DNA from: an uncultured beta proteobacterium
GTDB lineage: Bacteria; Pseudomonadota; Gammaproteobacteria; Burkholderiales; Burkholderiaceae_C
DNA: 7,098 nucleotides
Assembly (NCBI GenBank): GCA_903927495.1
Contig: CAIYNH010000760.1
Coordinates: forward strand, 1 to 7,098
Reading direction: 5' to 3'
Numbering within the stretch: position 1 is the first letter of the stretch; every line of letters starts with the position of its first letter. The notes under the pieces are model-generated. The model was given only the letters and a program-made list of their open reading frames with translations, was not told where the DNA came from and searched no databases. Below, piece by piece: positions 6,454-7,098 of the stretch. A program made the position numbers and the translations under genes.

Positions 6454-6498
6454 ATGCCAGACGCGAATGCATGCTTCCAGTGTCATGTGCGCGTATGA
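6454..6498 (+). CDS. Tiny ORF (14 residues) with strong ribosome binding site and a CxxCH motif; possible gene relic
   Basis: AAGGAG (6442-6447) stands six bases before ATG at 6454, an almost ideal initiation site. The reading frame gives MPDANACFQCHVRV and stops at 6496-6498. CFQCH fits the haem-attachment motif of c-type cytochromes, but there is no signal peptide. In another frame the next codons from 6498 read KEKNVDLDD before TGA (6525-6527), so a small indel could join the two into a CxxCH...KEKNVD tail. That vaguely resembles the C-terminal end of cytochrome P460-like proteins. It could be a relic of a deleted cytochrome gene, a leader-type peptide, or chance. Confidence 0.25.
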   Translation: MPDANACFQCHVRV

Positions 6499-6612
6499 AG
6501 GAGAAAAACGTGGATCTGGACGACTGAGATCAATCCACCCGTACCAAATTGGCGCGTCACTGACGTATATCTGATGGCCTGAGCTAACAGTGAACCTAAT
6601 TAGTGCTTGACC

Positions 6613-6656
6613 GAAATAGTAAACAGGTGTTTGGGAACAGGTGAACCTGAAGGCAA
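6613..6656 (+). repeat. 44-bp direct repeat, copy A
   Basis: Matches 6752-6795 at 42 of 44 positions in the same orientation, starting GAAATAGTAAACAGGTGTTT and ending GAACCTGAAGGCAA. The copies are offset by 139 bases. The differences are C/T at the twelfth base and T/G at the thirtieth. This is a local duplication or the two subterminal repeats of a small element. Confidence 0.85.
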
Positions 6657-6688
6657 CTGGGTGTGTTTAGGCTACTTCTTTGTTTTCT

Positions 6689-6750
6689 CCCCCAACCCCT
6701 AAAACGATGAACTCTAAAACAGGTTATGGGATCTGGTTCGGGGTTGAGGG
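6689..6750. repeat. Imperfect inverted repeat between the two 44-bp copies
   Basis: CCCCCAACCCC (6689-6699) and GGGGTTGAGGG (6740-6750) are complementary at 10 of 11 positions, with a 40-base loop. The right arm ends just before the second 44-bp copy. Together they give a direct repeat - stem - loop - stem - direct repeat arrangement. Confidence 0.6.
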
Positions 6751-6751
6751 T

Positions 6752-6795
6752 GAAATAGTAAATAGGTGTTTGGGAACAGGGGAACCTGAAGGCAA
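6752..6795 (+). repeat. 44-bp direct repeat, copy B
   Basis: Second copy of 6613-6656 with two substitutions. It runs straight into a poly-A tract (6794-6801). Confidence 0.85.
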
Positions 6796-6825
6796 AAAAA
6801 ACCTAATGAATTAATTTGGTAGACG

Positions 6826-6858
6826 TATGCATTGAAGAGCGTAGCGATGAAATGCGTA
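6826..6858. repeat. Hairpin 1 of a tandem pair
   Basis: TATGCATT (6826-6833) pairs with AATGCGTA (6851-6858) over eight positions, one of them a T-G wobble, around a 17-base loop. It ends one base before the next hairpin. Confidence 0.45.
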
Positions 6859-6859
6859 C

Positions 6860-6899
6860 TGAAATGGACTGTAGGGAGTAACGACCGCAGGCCATTTCA
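6860..6899. repeat. Hairpin 2 of a tandem pair
   Basis: TGAAATGGACTG (6860-6871) pairs with CAGGCCATTTCA (6888-6899) with one mismatch in twelve, enclosing a 16-base loop with GTAG-like and GGAG-like tetranucleotides (TAGGGAG). Two adjacent hairpins upstream of a probable RAYT gene recall paired REP units or subterminal hairpins of IS200/IS605-type elements. This is an inference from shape only. Confidence 0.5.
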
Positions 6900-6916
6900 T
6901 TTAGCTCGTAAAAAAT

Positions 6917-6943
6917 TTAAATCTTAAAGTGTTAAATCTTAAA
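6917..6943 (+). repeat. 12-bp AT-rich direct repeat
   Basis: TTAAATCTTAAA occurs at 6917-6928 and 6932-6943, a 15-base period, and abuts the left edge of the second 84-bp repeat. It could be an integration scar or simple slippage. Confidence 0.6.
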
Positions 6944-6944
6944 A

Positions 6945-7028
6945 GTGGTTTTGGTATTTTGTATTTGAATTCCTGCCTACGGGCTTCAGAGCCCGTCAGG
7001 CAGCTATAGATCCTGAAGATCCTGTAAT
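6945..7028 (+). repeat. 84-bp repeat with bulged hairpin, copy 2 (REP-like)
   Basis: Identical to 1129-1212 at all 84 positions and in the same orientation. The hairpin lies at 6973-7003. Sequence similarity stops abruptly at the right edge (ATACC after copy 1, ATTCT after copy 2). On the left only a short TAAA-like match extends beyond it, so the unit boundaries are fairly sharp. It sits 56 bases upstream of the probable RAYT start codon, the normal place for a REP sequence flanking its transposase gene. Confidence 0.9.
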
Positions 7029-7072
7029 TCTATTTCCATATCAATAGAGCCATAATATGAATCCAAACCACC

Positions 7073-7077
7073 AAGGA
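7073..7077 (+). promoter_or_regulatory. Ribosome binding site for the gene at the right edge
   Basis: AAGGA at 7073-7077 is seven bases before ATG at 7085. It supports a real translation start there. Confidence 0.55.
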
Positions 7078-7084
7078 TTTGACT

Positions 7085-7098
7085 ATGGCCAGAATCGC
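7085..7098 (+). CDS. Start of a gene cut by the window edge; probable REP-associated tyrosine transposase (RAYT, TnpA-REP)
   Basis: Only ATG GCC AGA ATC GC is present: M-A-R-I and the first two bases of an Ala codon (GCN). REP-associated tyrosine transposases (Y1 HUH nucleases, IS200-like) very often begin MARIAR, followed by a PxxxHHxxQRG motif that would lie just outside the window. A good ribosome binding site and an 84-bp hairpin repeat immediately upstream fit this identity. Five residues cannot prove it, and any other gene starting MARIA would look the same. Confidence 0.4.

Larger units (their letters stand above)
6530..6944. other. AT-richer non-coding region packed with repeats
   Basis: I find no recognisable gene on either strand. 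The stretch differs from the operon in composition (many A/T runs, for example AAAAAAAA at 6794-6801). It is occupied by a direct-repeat pair, a long inverted repeat, two hairpins and a short AT-rich direct repeat, each listed separately. It looks like accumulated mobile-element ends. Confidence 0.6.

Noticed and set aside
6613..6795. CRISPR-like array from the 44-bp repeats
   Set aside because: There are only two copies, the spacer is 95 bases, no further units exist and no cas genes are present.

Overview
This 7.1 kb window reads as a proteobacterial chromosome segment. It most likely comes from a betaproteobacterium of the Burkholderiales/Comamonadaceae type. I infer this from the moderately high GC, the codon use and the style of the proteins; there is no taxonomic marker gene. 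A conserved efflux operon lies in the middle, and debris of mobile DNA lies on both sides.

Left flank (1-1310). The 3' part of a large gene (1-1083) encodes a widespread, uncharacterised protein family with a C-terminal winged-helix region. It is often labelled 'MarR family regulator' and is often multi-copy. It is followed by an 84-bp sequence holding a strong bulged hairpin (1129-1212), then a palindrome and a tandem 21-bp repeat that looks like the end of another element. A broken IS110-family transposase gene (1523 down to 1311, minus strand) keeps only its first 70 residues, stopping exactly after the ESTGVY motif. Its upstream non-coding part survives and is a candidate bridge-RNA relic.

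Spacer (about 1680-2107). No gene is recognisable. Just before the operon there is a perfect 8-bp inverted repeat that encloses a second perfect palindrome, then a TAGAAT -10-like box and a ribosome binding site. This is the likely promoter/operator of the operon.

Core (2108-6402). Four genes in the same direction, overlapping or nearly so, encode a complete MacAB-like tripartite ABC exporter inner assembly. They are a periplasmic adaptor (HlyD/MacA type), a MacB/LolD-type ATPase, and two different FtsX/MacB-type permeases of about 400 residues each. The two permeases suggest a heterodimer rather than the fused homodimer of E. coli MacB. No outer-membrane channel gene is present, so a TolC-like partner would have to be encoded elsewhere. 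The substrate cannot be read from the sequence.

Right flank (6403-7098). This is AT-richer and essentially non-coding. It holds a tiny ORF with a good ribosome binding site and a CxxCH haem-like motif, a pair of 44-bp direct repeats enclosing a long inverted repeat, two consecutive hairpins and a 12-bp AT-rich direct repeat. Then comes a second, base-for-base identical copy of the 84-bp hairpin repeat (6945-7028). Fifty-six bases after it, a well-formed start region opens a gene beginning MARIA, which resembles the N-terminus of REP-associated tyrosine transposases (RAYT, TnpA-REP). The most interesting hypothesis is that the 84-bp sequence is a REP-like unit mobilised by that transposase and that two copies now bracket the exporter operon.
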